A stretch of 64,000 bases of DNA. Origin: Thalassospira povalilytica (GTDB lineage: Bacteria; Pseudomonadota; Alphaproteobacteria; Rhodospirillales; Thalassospiraceae). The stretch covers positions 186,001 to 250,000 of the forward strand of contig NZ_PGTS01000005.1 of assembly GCF_002844235.1 (NCBI RefSeq), in the 5' to 3' direction. This document shows, one piece after another, positions 44,443-53,902 of this stretch (positions within the stretch are counted from its first letter, which is position 1; each line of letters opens with the position of its first letter). Under the pieces are notes generated by a model. It was not told where the DNA came from, did no database searches, and was given only the letters and a program-made list of their open reading frames with translations. The position numbers were made by a program, and so were the translations under genes.

Positions 44443-45576
44443 GTGAAAATAGCGTTGCTGACCAACATTGTTGCGCCGTACCGGTTTGACAGTTACAGCG
44501 CCCTGCATCACCACGCCCGAAACGCCGGTGGCGGCCTGACCGTCATTTGCACCAACCGCACCGAACCGCAACGCAACTGGCCCGACCGTCCGCCCCCCTT
44601 TGCGCAGATCAATCTTGCCGGTTTGAATCTATATCTCGGTGAAAACCGCAATCTGACTTTCCCGGTTGGCGTCACAAAGACCATCCGGAAAACAAGGCCC
44701 GATATCCTGATCCTTGCCGGATTTGGCATGGCGCAATGGCGGGCGCGAAATCTCGCCGCACAATCCGGCATTCCCGTCATTGTCCAGTTTGACGGATGGT
44801 CCGCATCGGACGCCCTTTATGACAATCCGGTACGTCGTTTCATCCGCCGCCAGATGGTCCGCACGGCTGATGGCCATATTGCTGCCAGCACACGCGGCAA
44901 AGACTGGTTTGCCACCCACGGCGCCAAAACCGAAGATATCTTTGTTACGCCGATACCCGTGTCCTTTGGCAATGATGCAATCCCGGTCGCCTTTTCCAAT
45001 CGCGGCTTTTTCGAACGCCCCTTTGACCTTGTGTGGTGTGGTCGGACAACCCGTCGCAAGGGCTTCGACACCTTCCTTGAAATTGCCGCAACACTGGTGC
45101 GATCAAACATTGTGCACAAGATCGGCATTGTCGGATGTACCGATACCGGGAAGATCAAGGATCGCCTTCGCCGTACAGGTCTTGCAGACATCACCCAAAC
45201 ATGGGGTCAACTTCCCCCGCCACAGCTTCCCGCACATCTTGGTGCGGCCAGGCTTTGCCTGTTTCCAAGCCACAATGATGCCTATGGCCTTGGCGTGGTT
45301 GAGGCGATTGCATGTGGCGCGGTCGCACTTGCCAGTGATGCTGTCGGGTGTGCCCCCGATATACTCGATCCCGATGATACCCTTTTGACGAACGCGCCAT
45401 CGGCATGGGTATCGGCTTGTTCAAACCTTCTGCGCAATCCTGATCTTTGGCGTCAAACCCGGCAAAGACAGGCAAGCCGGATTACCGCCAACACCGCCCG
45501 ACATCATGCCGACACTCTGTGGCAGGCCGTTTGTCACGGCATCGCCAGGAACCGGGGTCATTGCCAATGGAATTGA
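44443..45576 (+). CDS. Glycosyltransferase family 4 (first gene of the plus-strand EPS operon)
   Basis: A 377-residue GT-B glycosyltransferase starting at GTG. The N-terminus MKIALLTNIVAPYRFDSYSAL is typical of GT4 acceptors, and the donor domain has LVWCGRTTRRKGFDTFLEIA and FPSHNDAYGLGVVEAIACGAVALASD, with the E-x7-E motif. It presumably transfers a nucleotide-activated sugar to a lipid-linked repeat unit at the cytoplasmic membrane; donor and acceptor are unknown. The next gene overlaps its end by 10 bp. Confidence 0.88.
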   Translation: MKIALLTNIVAPYRFDSYSALHHHARNAGGGLTVICTNRTEPQRNWPDRPPPFAQINLAGLNLYLGENRNLTFPVGVTKTIRKTRPDILILAGFGMAQWRARNLAAQSGIPVIVQFDGWSASDALYDNPVRRFIRRQMVRTADGHIAASTRGKDWFATHGAKTEDIFVTPIPVSFGNDAIPVAFSNRGFFERPFDLVWCGRTTRRKGFDTFLEIAATLVRSNIVHKIGIVGCTDTGKIKDRLRRTGLADITQTWGQLPPPQLPAHLGAARLCLFPSHNDAYGLGVVEAIACGAVALASDAVGCAPDILDPDDTLLTNAPSAWVSACSNLLRNPDLWRQTRQRQASRITANTARHHADTLWQAVCHGIARNRGHCQWN

Positions 45577-46778
45577 TCCACCCGGTTCCGACATCGTCCA
45601 AAACCGGCCCATCTGTGTGGATGGTCAGCCGGGTTGATCAGTCGGCAATTCTGGCAGGTTACCTTGCCCGGCAGAACCGCCTGATCCGTTGGGACAGTTT
45701 CTGGCGCCATGACGGGCATGGCTTTCCAACCCCGCCATCGCGCGCGACCGACCCCGTCCTTGCACAAATTCCCGGTCGGCATTTGATGCCCGATCTTATG
45801 GGGCAGATCGCCCGCAAATTGCGCCTGCCCGCCGCCAACCTTTATTCCGACATTCCGTTGTCGGTTCTGGCATCGCTTCACAATCCCAAGGCCGATATTT
45901 TCCACGGTCAGGGCAATTACAGCCTTCCTGCCATGCGCCGCGCCAAGGCACGCGGTATGGTGACCATTGCCGATATTACCGGCCAACTGGCCCCGACCCG
46001 GCATTGCCAACTCGCCACGGAATATCAGTCACATGGTCTGACATATCGCGAAATTTCCGCATTCCTTGCCCGTCGCAGAACCTTCGAAGCACAGTTTGCC
46101 GATGCGGTTCTGGCACCATCCGATGCGGTCGCATACGGTCTGCAAACATGTGGCATCAATCCGGACAAGATTTATCTGGTGCCCTTCATATCCCCGCAAT
46201 GCCAGGAACTGGTCCACCGCGCCCGCACCGGTCGTACCGGGACGGTTATCCGGCTGCTTTATGTTGGCAATCTGTCATTGGCCAAGGGGATTGCCCATCT
46301 TCTGCGCGCCTGGTCGACCCTTCGGGCCAAATATCGCCTGCGTGTCCGCCTGACCCTGATCGGGCCTGCGCAACCTTGTGCCAGACCACTTTTGGCCAAC
46401 CTGCCAGACGGCTGTGAATGGCTTGGTCCCCAACCTCGAACCGTGGTCGCCGACCGGATGCTGGGCTCTGACATCTTTGTGTTTCCCAGCCTGTCAGAAG
46501 GCAGCAGCCTTGCCGTGATGGAGGCCATGGCAGCCGGTTGCGCCATTGTCACCACCTTTGATGCCGGAAGCCCGGTAATAAATCACATAAGCGGCCTGAT
46601 CATTGCGCCACGTGATGCCGATGCAATGACAACCGCCCTGTCGGCCCTGATTGAAAATCCGGCCATGCGCAAAAACCTGTCGCACGCCGCCCGGGACCAG
46701 ATCAGCCGGGATCTTGTCACCGGCTATGGCAATCGGGTTGATCTGGCCTATGAAGCCGTGTTGTCACGCCATGGATAA
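45567..46778 (+). CDS. Glycosyltransferase family 4
   Basis: A 403-residue GT-B enzyme. The donor-binding domain contains IRLLYVGNLSLAKGIAHLLRAW and DIFVFPSLSEGSSLAVMEAMAAGCAIVTTFDAG, the standard E-x7-E region. The N-terminal domain includes IFHGQGNYSLPAMRRAKARG. The ATG at 45567 is inside the last codons of the preceding gene; the frame extends upstream to 45447 but only as a shadow of that gene. It overlaps the flippase gene by 8 bp at its end. Confidence 0.88.
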   Translation: MELIHPVPTSSKTGPSVWMVSRVDQSAILAGYLARQNRLIRWDSFWRHDGHGFPTPPSRATDPVLAQIPGRHLMPDLMGQIARKLRLPAANLYSDIPLSVLASLHNPKADIFHGQGNYSLPAMRRAKARGMVTIADITGQLAPTRHCQLATEYQSHGLTYREISAFLARRRTFEAQFADAVLAPSDAVAYGLQTCGINPDKIYLVPFISPQCQELVHRARTGRTGTVIRLLYVGNLSLAKGIAHLLRAWSTLRAKYRLRVRLTLIGPAQPCARPLLANLPDGCEWLGPQPRTVVADRMLGSDIFVFPSLSEGSSLAVMEAMAAGCAIVTTFDAGSPVINHISGLIIAPRDADAMTTALSALIENPAMRKNLSHAARDQISRDLVTGYGNRVDLAYEAVLSRHG

Positions 46779-47958
46779 AGCTAGCGATAAAGTCATTGAT
46801 AAAATCATCTTGGCAATAACGGCCAATCTGTTTCCGTTATGGATGGTCGCGGCGAACCTGATCGCCAGACTGGGCGGCATGATCATTCTTTTGCTGATCG
46901 GGCATGGTTTTGCCCCCGATATCCTTGGCGGGTATTTTGCGATGCTGGCAATGACCGGACTTGCCGTTACCGCAACACAGGCGGGCACCGGCCCGCTTTT
47001 GATCCGGCTGGTTCAGACCGGGGCGCACACCACCGCTGTTTTCATTATCACATTCCGGCTTTTGGTCGCTTTTGCCGCGATTGCGCTGCTTGTGACCCGG
47101 TCGGAATTTGATCTTCCAATCCACTGGCCGTTCGTGATCATGCCGATTTCTGCGGCCCTGTCGCCCGACTGGATCATTACCGCCCGGACCGCATTTTCCC
47201 ATCTTGGCCAGATTGCCGTGATCGCCCAGCTTGCCGGTATCGGGGCTGCATTTTTGGCCGTCGCAACGAACAACAATTTTATTTTGTTTACCATCGCACC
47301 GGCGATCTCGATCGCGGCCTTTATTGCATCAATCTGCTTTGCAGCGCGCTTGCGCAGCAAACCGCAGACATCTATGGTCGCGCCTGCACCTGATATCAAA
47401 CAGATATGCGGCCTGATCGGCTTTACGCTTCTGGCCGGTTTCCTGCCCAACCTTGATTTTGTGTTGTTGGGGGATGGATCGCACGCGTTGTTCCTTGCGC
47501 AACGTGTTTTTCTGTTTTGTGCCGGTTTGATAACTGCGATTGCGGCCACCCTGTTTGCCAAACGCCAGGAAGGGCTGATACGGGAATTCTGGCTGGTTGT
47601 ACCGATGGCATCTGTCACCATGTTGCTGCTGTTTTTCCCCGACCTGATCGCACATCTGATCTATGCAGCACCGGACACGCATCTTGTCGCAATCCTGCGC
47701 ACCGGCGCGTTCTGGCCGCTTCTTTTGGCCATCATCATTCGCCAATGCCTTGTCTTGCAGGAAAGCGGTCGGGTGATCTGGCTGGGGTGGCTTCTTCTGA
47801 TCTTGTTGTTTGTAACGCTTCCGCTGTTTTCCGAACCAATGAAAACACCGGGCTTGTTGGCAAACCTTATGATCATTGCCCAGATCAGGCTCGGTGTGTT
47901 GTGCGTCATACTGGCGGGCTGCCAGGTCTGTCTGATGCGCAAGGATGTGCGCACATGA
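46771..47958 (+). CDS. Wzx-like polysaccharide flippase/exporter
   Basis: A 395-residue polytopic protein with about twelve hydrophobic helices (LFPLWMVAANLIARLGGMIILLLIGHGFAPDILGGYFAML at the start). The layout and position within an EPS operon fit the MOP-superfamily oligosaccharide flippases that move lipid-linked repeat units across the membrane. There is no short diagnostic motif, so the call rests on topology, length and context. It overlaps the upstream gene by 8 bp and the downstream gene by 4 bp (ATGA). Confidence 0.75.
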   Translation: MDKASDKVIDKIILAITANLFPLWMVAANLIARLGGMIILLLIGHGFAPDILGGYFAMLAMTGLAVTATQAGTGPLLIRLVQTGAHTTAVFIITFRLLVAFAAIALLVTRSEFDLPIHWPFVIMPISAALSPDWIITARTAFSHLGQIAVIAQLAGIGAAFLAVATNNNFILFTIAPAISIAAFIASICFAARLRSKPQTSMVAPAPDIKQICGLIGFTLLAGFLPNLDFVLLGDGSHALFLAQRVFLFCAGLITAIAATLFAKRQEGLIREFWLVVPMASVTMLLLFFPDLIAHLIYAAPDTHLVAILRTGAFWPLLLAIIIRQCLVLQESGRVIWLGWLLLILLFVTLPLFSEPMKTPGLLANLMIIAQIRLGVLCVILAGCQVCLMRKDVRT

Positions 47959-48698
47959 GCAAACTCGACGTTTCGATTACCGATAACCGGGTTATGGATG
48001 GCCAATTTGGCGATATCTCGTTTGCCGGTTGGGGCATTGAATGTTCGGATCGGCATTCATTTGTCACCCTGACCGATACCCCGCGCAATGCCCATAACAC
48101 CGGCAATATCTGGCATCTGTCGGGCGGGCGGTTAAAGATTGATCTGAAAACGCATCTTGTGGCCCCCCGATGCCTTGCCGTGTCGGCAAGTTTCACTGCG
48201 CTCGATGACATCATGCTTCAGGATGCGGTGATCCGGTTTGTCTTTGCCAAAACCGGCATTGATCACGGCATAATTGCCGATCAATCGTTTAAACATGCCA
48301 ATAGCGACAAATACCGTCTTTACCCTGTCAGACAGGCCGAACTGGTCAGCCATGCCAACCATCGGGCAGTCCTTACCCTGACCCGATCCGATGGCGCGGG
48401 GCGCTTTGATCCGTATCTTTATCTGCGTGATCGCGATGATCACTGGATCATTCATGCCCGTCTATTACCCTCCGGTCCGGTTGATCAGGTCTGGCTGCGC
48501 TGGGCCAACCGGTTCTTTACCCTTTCCGCCCCGGATTGGGTTACCAAACGACTTTGGAGGATGGGACCGGTTCGGCGATTTTTATGGCGGCTTCGCGAAC
48601 GTCGGGGCCGACATTTTCCGGAAATTCAAGCCGTACCGCTCAACCGGCTCACGGCTGGTCAGACACTCGGGATGGAGGTCACATGTCACTTCCACTGA
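47955..48698 (+). CDS. Hypothetical protein of the exopolysaccharide operon
   Basis: A 247-residue soluble protein with no family I recognise. It is beta-rich in the first two thirds (GDISFAGWGIECSDRHSFVTLTDTP, LKIDLKTHLVAPRCLAVSASFTALDD, YLYLRDRDDHWIIHARLL) and has a basic C-terminal helix region (RRFLWRLRERRGRHF). No signal peptide or transmembrane segment is seen. It overlaps both neighbours (4 bp and 16 bp), so it is surely co-translated with the flippase and toroid genes. A carbohydrate-binding or modifying role is only a guess from context. Confidence 0.65.
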   Translation: MSKLDVSITDNRVMDGQFGDISFAGWGIECSDRHSFVTLTDTPRNAHNTGNIWHLSGGRLKIDLKTHLVAPRCLAVSASFTALDDIMLQDAVIRFVFAKTGIDHGIIADQSFKHANSDKYRLYPVRQAELVSHANHRAVLTLTRSDGAGRFDPYLYLRDRDDHWIIHARLLPSGPVDQVWLRWANRFFTLSAPDWVTKRLWRMGPVRRFLWRLRERRGRHFPEIQAVPLNRLTAGQTLGMEVTCHFH

Positions 48699-50197
48699 CC
48701 CATGCCGGGATGACCGACCGCTGTCTCAGACTGGCAAAAATCATTGCCGATGAATTGGTTCGCCGTCAGAAACCGGATGGCGATTTCGTGCTTCCCGATT
48801 TTTACGGCAAGGCCTTTGCCTGCGCGCTTTGGTCCGGGCTTGATCACGATCAGTATCATCGACAGATCGCCCGCGCACAAACCGCCCTTCAACGCGAAAT
48901 TCCCGACAAAACCTATCACCGTGAATTCATCGAATATGCCTTGTTTTCAATGCCGGGCATGCCGGCAACCGCCCGTCGCGCCATCCTGAAAAATTCCCGC
49001 AATCAAAATCCCGATGTTGCAAACTGGCAGATCCTGCAATTGCGCAACCGTCAGGCAAAAAATTCGGGCGCATTCAGCCGGTTGTCTGCTTCCTTGCATC
49101 GCTGCTTTATTCGCATGCGTTATTGGCGATCCGATCTGTTGCTTGATCGACCCGGATGCTTTTCCGCGCAATATCATGCCTTTTGCGCGGCCCTGCTCTC
49201 GCAAAGCGCTAACCGGACCGATCAGGCACTGGCACGCAAGGCAACGCACCTGATTGCCACCATATGCCAAAACCACGGATATGCGAATTTGGCCGGTCGT
49301 GGTGCGGGGCAAAGCTTCGGGGCGGTCTGTGCGTTTTATGTTCTGTTGAAATACGGTTTTCATGACGCGGCCGATGCGGTTCTTTATCGCATCGAAGATG
49401 CCATGCTAAATGCCGCGACCTTGCCACTCAATCTTCTTGCACCGTGCCCCGTTCCCGAAAATCCCGGTCCGACAAACCGCTTAACACCGGGCTGGTATGG
49501 TTATAACCGTCATGACGATTATCTGGCTTTTGGCGGTTACTGGCTGTTGCAGGCAGCCGGACTTTCACCAGAAACGCCGCAAAGCACGCCGACCAATCAT
49601 CCACACCAATCCCGGATGCTTTTTACCACCACATCGGCACATTATGACGCACAGATGCTTCTTTCAGGCGCCCGGATTTTTGATGTAACGCCCGCCCCTG
49701 TCATTGTATCGGGAAAGGGGAGCGGTGCGATGATACTGTTCCCGCCAACCGGCGGTGAACAGGATCAGCCAAGCCTGTATGTCCCGGCAACCATACCGCT
49801 TCCGGCGACCCGGGATGGCACGGTCGCACGTTTTATCACTGCCACGTGCCAATCGGACCGGCGGGTTGTTGTAACCTTTCAATTAGAGGGAACAACAGGG
49901 CAGCGGATCATTGATTTTGACGATACCGAAATCCGGATTACAGACAGTTGCGATGCACGTCTTTCACCAAAACCCGATTTGCTGCGCGTTCTTGCCACCG
50001 CGGATGCAAAGCTGAACCGCGTTTCCGATACCGAACTGTCCATCACACACACCGGCATTCTTTTGATGTGCGATCAGCCGATCGTGGTTGATGACAATGA
50101 CGCGATTACGGTTGCGGGCCCGGCCCAGCGCATCACGGCCCCGAAGACAAACAAGGCAACCCTTATTATCCGGTGGGAGAACAGGCAAAATGACTGA
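48683..50197 (+). CDS. Alpha/alpha-toroid plus beta-domain protein, possible polysaccharide lyase/hydrolase relative
   Basis: A 504-residue protein. The first about 300 residues are helical-toroid-like, starting LRLAKIIADELVRRQKPDGDFVLPDFYGKAFACALWSG and including QNHGYANLAGRGAGQSFGAVCAFYVLLKYG and GWYGYNRHDDYLAFGGYWLLQAAG. The remainder is beta-rich. This order (toroid then beta-sandwich) is seen in heparinase II/III-like and alginate-lyase-like proteins, and NRHDDY could be catalytic, but no family is certain. No signal peptide is evident. GATGGAGGTC precedes the ATG inside the upstream gene. Confidence 0.6.
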   Translation: MSLPLTHAGMTDRCLRLAKIIADELVRRQKPDGDFVLPDFYGKAFACALWSGLDHDQYHRQIARAQTALQREIPDKTYHREFIEYALFSMPGMPATARRAILKNSRNQNPDVANWQILQLRNRQAKNSGAFSRLSASLHRCFIRMRYWRSDLLLDRPGCFSAQYHAFCAALLSQSANRTDQALARKATHLIATICQNHGYANLAGRGAGQSFGAVCAFYVLLKYGFHDAADAVLYRIEDAMLNAATLPLNLLAPCPVPENPGPTNRLTPGWYGYNRHDDYLAFGGYWLLQAAGLSPETPQSTPTNHPHQSRMLFTTTSAHYDAQMLLSGARIFDVTPAPVIVSGKGSGAMILFPPTGGEQDQPSLYVPATIPLPATRDGTVARFITATCQSDRRVVVTFQLEGTTGQRIIDFDDTEIRITDSCDARLSPKPDLLRVLATADAKLNRVSDTELSITHTGILLMCDQPIVVDDNDAITVAGPAQRITAPKTNKATLIIRWENRQND

Positions 50198-50939
50198 TCC
50201 GGTCACGGTCATCACAACCATCTATAACGGATCGCGTTTTATCGACGGATTTGCCCGCAACCTTGTTCAAACACTGCGTGCGCAAGATCGCGCCATCCTG
50301 CTTGATGATGGATCAAATTCGCCGCTTGTACTACCAGACATCCTTCGTTCAGATGCCCGAATAAAGCTGATCACAGCCAAACGGCTTGGGCGCGGGGCGG
50401 CCTTAAATCTGGCGATCGGCAATTGCAAAAACGGCCTGATTGCCATTCAGGACATCGACGACCTTTCACTTCCCGGTCGTCTCGACGCACAGGCGGACTT
50501 TCTTGCCGCCCGACCGGACGCGCTGTCATTCACCCCGGCGCAATCGGACCGGCCAGTCATCTGCCGCAAAGGATCACGGAAAATTGCCCCGTCCCGCCTT
50601 TATGTCAGTAATCCGTTCCATCACTCATCCCTGGCGTTTCACCGCGATATCTGGGTGGGTGCAGGCGGCTATGACACCAACCTTCCGTGCTGTATCGATC
50701 TTGATTTCTATTTGCGCGCGGCCTGCCGGGCTGGCGCATCGTTTTGGCAGCTCGACACCCCATTCATTGCCCGCAACCTTGATCCGGCCGAACGTTTTTA
50801 TGCCGCGATCCCGTCTGATATCTATCGGGCGACCTTGCAAACTGTTCTGGACCGTTATCGGGCCGATGTCGGCTTTTCACACTGGATGATTCTGGCCATG
50901 ATGCGCACAAAACTTGGCATTGCGCGGGGGACCGGATGA
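50190..50939 (+). CDS. Glycosyltransferase family 2
   Basis: A 249-residue GT-A enzyme. VTVITTIYNGSRFIDGF opens the nucleotide-binding fold, ILLDDGSNS is the first aspartate motif, LNLAIGNCKNGLIAIQDIDDLS carries the D-x-D metal-binding motif, and GAGGYDTNLPCCIDLDFYLRA matches the acceptor/catalytic ED-like region. It begins 8 bp inside the preceding gene and ends with an ATGA overlap to the next glycosyltransferase. Confidence 0.9.
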   Translation: MTDPVTVITTIYNGSRFIDGFARNLVQTLRAQDRAILLDDGSNSPLVLPDILRSDARIKLITAKRLGRGAALNLAIGNCKNGLIAIQDIDDLSLPGRLDAQADFLAARPDALSFTPAQSDRPVICRKGSRKIAPSRLYVSNPFHHSSLAFHRDIWVGAGGYDTNLPCCIDLDFYLRAACRAGASFWQLDTPFIARNLDPAERFYAAIPSDIYRATLQTVLDRYRADVGFSHWMILAMMRTKLGIARGTG

Positions 50940-52099
50940 TGACAAAACGCAACCGGCTTGTTGCCATGGTTCAATTGCCCCCGCCCATGCACGGGGCAGC
51001 CAAAATGAACCGGCATGCGATTGATGCGCTATCGGAAAAGTTCGACACGCGTGTCATCGAAATGCGCTTTGCCAACAAGCTTTCAGACATTTCCCGACCA
51101 ACTGTCGCGAAAGTCCTGCGTGCGCTTTGGCTTGCCATCCGGCTTGTTTTTGCCCTTCCCGGTCGGGATGTCCTTTATATCTGCTTTGCCCCGACGGGCG
51201 GGGCCTATTACCGTGATTGCCTTTATGTCTTGCTGGCCAGATTGTTTGGCGTTCCCGCCATCATCCATCTGCATGGCCGTGGTCTTTGCGCCATGCGCCA
51301 AACCGCGGGGTCAGCATGGTTTCAAAAACGGGTCTTTTCTGGCCAGACCGCCATTTTGCTTGGCGAAACGCTGCGCTCTGAAATTGCCGGTCTGGATTGC
51401 CGGTCCGTTATCATTGCCAATTGCCTGGATGATGATGCCTTTGCCAGGTCGCTCGGCCCTGATTGGTATCCGGCATCGCCTGTGCGCATTTTATGGCTGT
51501 CCAATCTGTTTCGCGCCAAGGGGATTGAAACCCTGATCGCGGCGTGCGCGCTGCTCGGTAAACGTGGTGTTTCCTTTAACCTGACCATTGCCGGGGCACC
51601 GGGTGATATAACCACGGTCGAACTCGACACCCTTTTGGCATCCTGTGGCATCAGAACATTTTCCAACTATGTCGGTCCGATTGCCCCAAATGCGCGCACG
51701 GCCCTTTATCAAAACTGCGATCTGTTTGTGTTGCCAACCAATTATGGCAACGAAGCGCAGCCGCTAGTCGTGATTGAGGCCATGGCAGCGGGCATTCCCG
51801 TAATTACCAGCGATATCGCCACATTGCCGGAATTTGTCATCCCGGGTCAAACCGGCTGGCTATGCCCGCCAGACGATCCCGATCTGCTTGCCCGTGCTAT
51901 CATCGACGTGACCCGTGATCCCGCCCGCACCGACATGATCCGTCGAAATGCCCGGACGATGTGTCAGAACCGTTTTCACCGCGCGCGGTTTGCCGATCAA
52001 ATCCAAATGACGGTTATGGATGTTTTGCAAAACACACTTCCCATCACCGGCGCCACCCATCAGAATGCCGGGAACCCCAATCCGGATGACCGCAAATGA
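50936..52099 (+). CDS. Glycosyltransferase family 4
   Basis: A 387-residue GT-B enzyme. LPPPMHGAAKMNRHAIDAL at the N-terminus, IIHLHGRGLCAMRQ in the acceptor domain, ILWLSNLFRAKGIETLIAACALL and DLFVLPTNYGNEAQPLVVIEAMAAGIPVITSD in the donor domain are clear GT4 features. It is the fourth glycosyltransferase of the plus-strand operon, with ATGA overlaps at both ends. Confidence 0.9.
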   Translation: MMTKRNRLVAMVQLPPPMHGAAKMNRHAIDALSEKFDTRVIEMRFANKLSDISRPTVAKVLRALWLAIRLVFALPGRDVLYICFAPTGGAYYRDCLYVLLARLFGVPAIIHLHGRGLCAMRQTAGSAWFQKRVFSGQTAILLGETLRSEIAGLDCRSVIIANCLDDDAFARSLGPDWYPASPVRILWLSNLFRAKGIETLIAACALLGKRGVSFNLTIAGAPGDITTVELDTLLASCGIRTFSNYVGPIAPNARTALYQNCDLFVLPTNYGNEAQPLVVIEAMAAGIPVITSDIATLPEFVIPGQTGWLCPPDDPDLLARAIIDVTRDPARTDMIRRNARTMCQNRFHRARFADQIQMTVMDVLQNTLPITGATHQNAGNPNPDDRK

Positions 52100-52470
52100 C
52101 CCGCGAAGAATTCAATGCCTTTTGCAAATCACTGCCCCACACCACGCATGTCGTGCAATGGGGCGGTGCCGATGTATGGAAGGTTGGCGGCAAGGTCTTT
52201 GCCATTGCCGGATGGACCCGGAACGAGACCCTTGGCATCACCTTCAAGACATCTGAAATCGGCTATGAGGTGCTCAAGGAAATGCCGGGTCTGCGCCCTG
52301 CCCCCTATCTGGCATCACGCGGAATGAAATGGATCCAGCATCATGATGTGCCGGGTCTTGGCGATGCTGATCTTTGCGATCATATAAAAAGCTCGCACCG
52401 CATTGTCGCCAAGGGTTTGACGAAGAAAATGCAGCGCGAGCTTGATCTTTATCAGGATGAAGCTGATTAA
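52096..52470 (+). CDS. MmcQ/YjbR-family protein
   Basis: A 124-residue protein of the MmcQ/YjbR (CyaY-like fold) family: FCKSLPHTTHVVQWGGADVWKVGGKVFAI, then GITFKTSEIGYEVLKEMPGLRPAPYLASRGMKWIQ and DHIKSSHRIVAKGLTKK. These small proteins were described as possible DNA-binding or metal-handling folds, without an established role. It overlaps the last glycosyltransferase gene (ATGA) and may simply share the transcript. Confidence 0.88.
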   Translation: MTREEFNAFCKSLPHTTHVVQWGGADVWKVGGKVFAIAGWTRNETLGITFKTSEIGYEVLKEMPGLRPAPYLASRGMKWIQHHDVPGLGDADLCDHIKSSHRIVAKGLTKKMQRELDLYQDEAD

Positions 52471-52478
52471 AGCCGGGC

Positions 52479-53768
52479 TTACAGACGCCAGAGATCAATA
52501 CCGGCCGGAACCGCGTCACGCGGCAGAACCGCGCGCACATCGGCGACAAAGCCCTTGCCGTCTTTCAGAAGCCCCGAAACCAGCGGCCAGCCCTTGGTGA
52601 CATATTCCTTGTGCGACACGGCAAGGACAAGCGCATCTGCCGGTTTCAGATCATCATCACCACACAGTTTCAAACCGTCAAATTCGTGGGTGACTTCCTC
52701 GGCATCGGCATGAACATCGTGGACCTGAACATTGATCCCGGCATCTTCAAGCGACCGGATGATGTCAATCACACGGGTATTGCGGATATCAGGAACATCT
52801 TCCTTGAAGGTCAGGCCAAGCACAGTCACGGTCGGGTTCTTGGTAGCCCCTTCGCGCAGCAATGCCCGGATCACCTTGTTGGCGACAACTTCGCCCATGC
52901 CGTCATTCACGCGACGACCGGCCAGAACCACCTGCGGGTAATAGCCAAGCTCTTCTGATTTGTGGGTCAGATAATAGGGATCGACACCGATGCAGTGCCC
53001 CCCAACCAGACCCGGGGTAAACTTCAGGAAGTTCCACTTGGTCCCGGCTGCTTCGAGCACATCACGGGTATCAATGCCCGCCCGGTCAAAGATCAGCGAC
53101 AGCTCGTTCATCAGCGCGATATTGAGATCACGCTGGGTGTTTTCAATCACCTTGGCGGCTTCGGCGGCCTTGATGGTCGGCGCCTTGTGAATGCCTGCGG
53201 TGACGACACTGCCATAAACCTCGGCGACAATATCAAGGGTCGCCTGATCCTGACCCGATACGACCTTGGTAATGGTGGTGAAACGATGTTCGCGATCACC
53301 CGGGTTGATGCGTTCGGGGGAATAGCCGACCGTGAAATCGGTCCCGGCCTTAAGACCCGAAAGCTGTTCCAGGATCGGAACGCAAACCTCTTCGGTCGCC
53401 CCGGGATAGACCGTGCTTTCATAGACCACGATGTCACCCTTTTTCAGGACGGCCCCAACGGTTTTCGATGCCGAACGCAACGGCGAAAGATCCGGGCGGT
53501 TTGAACTGTCAATCGGGGTCGGCACGGTGACGATATGGAAATCGGCCTGGCGCAGATCTTCGGGATTGTCACTTAACAACAGGTCGGCTGCTGCCAGTTC
53601 GTGATCATCGACTTCGCCCGTCGCATCATGTCCGGCCTTGAGCTGCGCAATACGGGCCTTGTTGATATCAAAGGCCACGGTCCGACCTGTCGACGTTCCG
53701 AATGCAACCGCAACCGGCAACCCGACATAGCCCAAACCGATAACAGAAATCTTGCGCCCGTGGCTCAT
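52479..53768 (-). CDS. tviB: UDP-sugar 6-dehydrogenase (TviB/WbpO type)
   Basis: A 429-residue nucleotide-sugar dehydrogenase. The N-terminal Rossmann motif is ISVIGLGYVGLPVAVAFG, the substrate-binding helix region VIENTQRDLNIALMNELSLIFDRAG, and the active-site cysteine lies in GGHCIGVDPYYLTHKS (about residue 257). DVPDIRNTRVIDII is typical of TviB/WbpO, which oxidise UDP-GlcNAc or UDP-GalNAc to the uronic acid. It would supply an acidic amino-sugar for the polysaccharide made by the neighbouring operons. It is convergent with the YjbR gene by 8 bp and separated from leuS by a terminator. Confidence 0.9.
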   Translation of the reverse strand: MSHGRKISVIGLGYVGLPVAVAFGTSTGRTVAFDINKARIAQLKAGHDATGEVDDHELAAADLLLSDNPEDLRQADFHIVTVPTPIDSSNRPDLSPLRSASKTVGAVLKKGDIVVYESTVYPGATEEVCVPILEQLSGLKAGTDFTVGYSPERINPGDREHRFTTITKVVSGQDQATLDIVAEVYGSVVTAGIHKAPTIKAAEAAKVIENTQRDLNIALMNELSLIFDRAGIDTRDVLEAAGTKWNFLKFTPGLVGGHCIGVDPYYLTHKSEELGYYPQVVLAGRRVNDGMGEVVANKVIRALLREGATKNPTVTVLGLTFKEDVPDIRNTRVIDIIRSLEDAGINVQVHDVHADAEEVTHEFDGLKLCGDDDLKPADALVLAVSHKEYVTKGWPLVSGLLKDGKGFVADVRAVLPRDAVPAGIDLWRL

Positions 53769-53840
53769 TGCTCAACCCTTACTAAGATACGCTGAACTGA
53801 CTTCTAGCCAGCCCCATCCCGACCGTCAATAATCGAGATC

Positions 53841-53876
53841 AAAAAGCAACAGGGCACCAGAATTTCTGATGCCCTG
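53841..53876 (-). terminator. Rho-independent terminator after leuS
   Basis: On the minus strand CAGGGCATCAGAA pairs with TTCTGGTGCCCTG (one internal mismatch) and is followed by TTGCTTTTT. It lies just past the leuS stop, before the tviB start. Confidence 0.8.
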
Positions 53877-53902
53877 CCTTGAAATCGCTGCGTGAACGGG
53901 AC

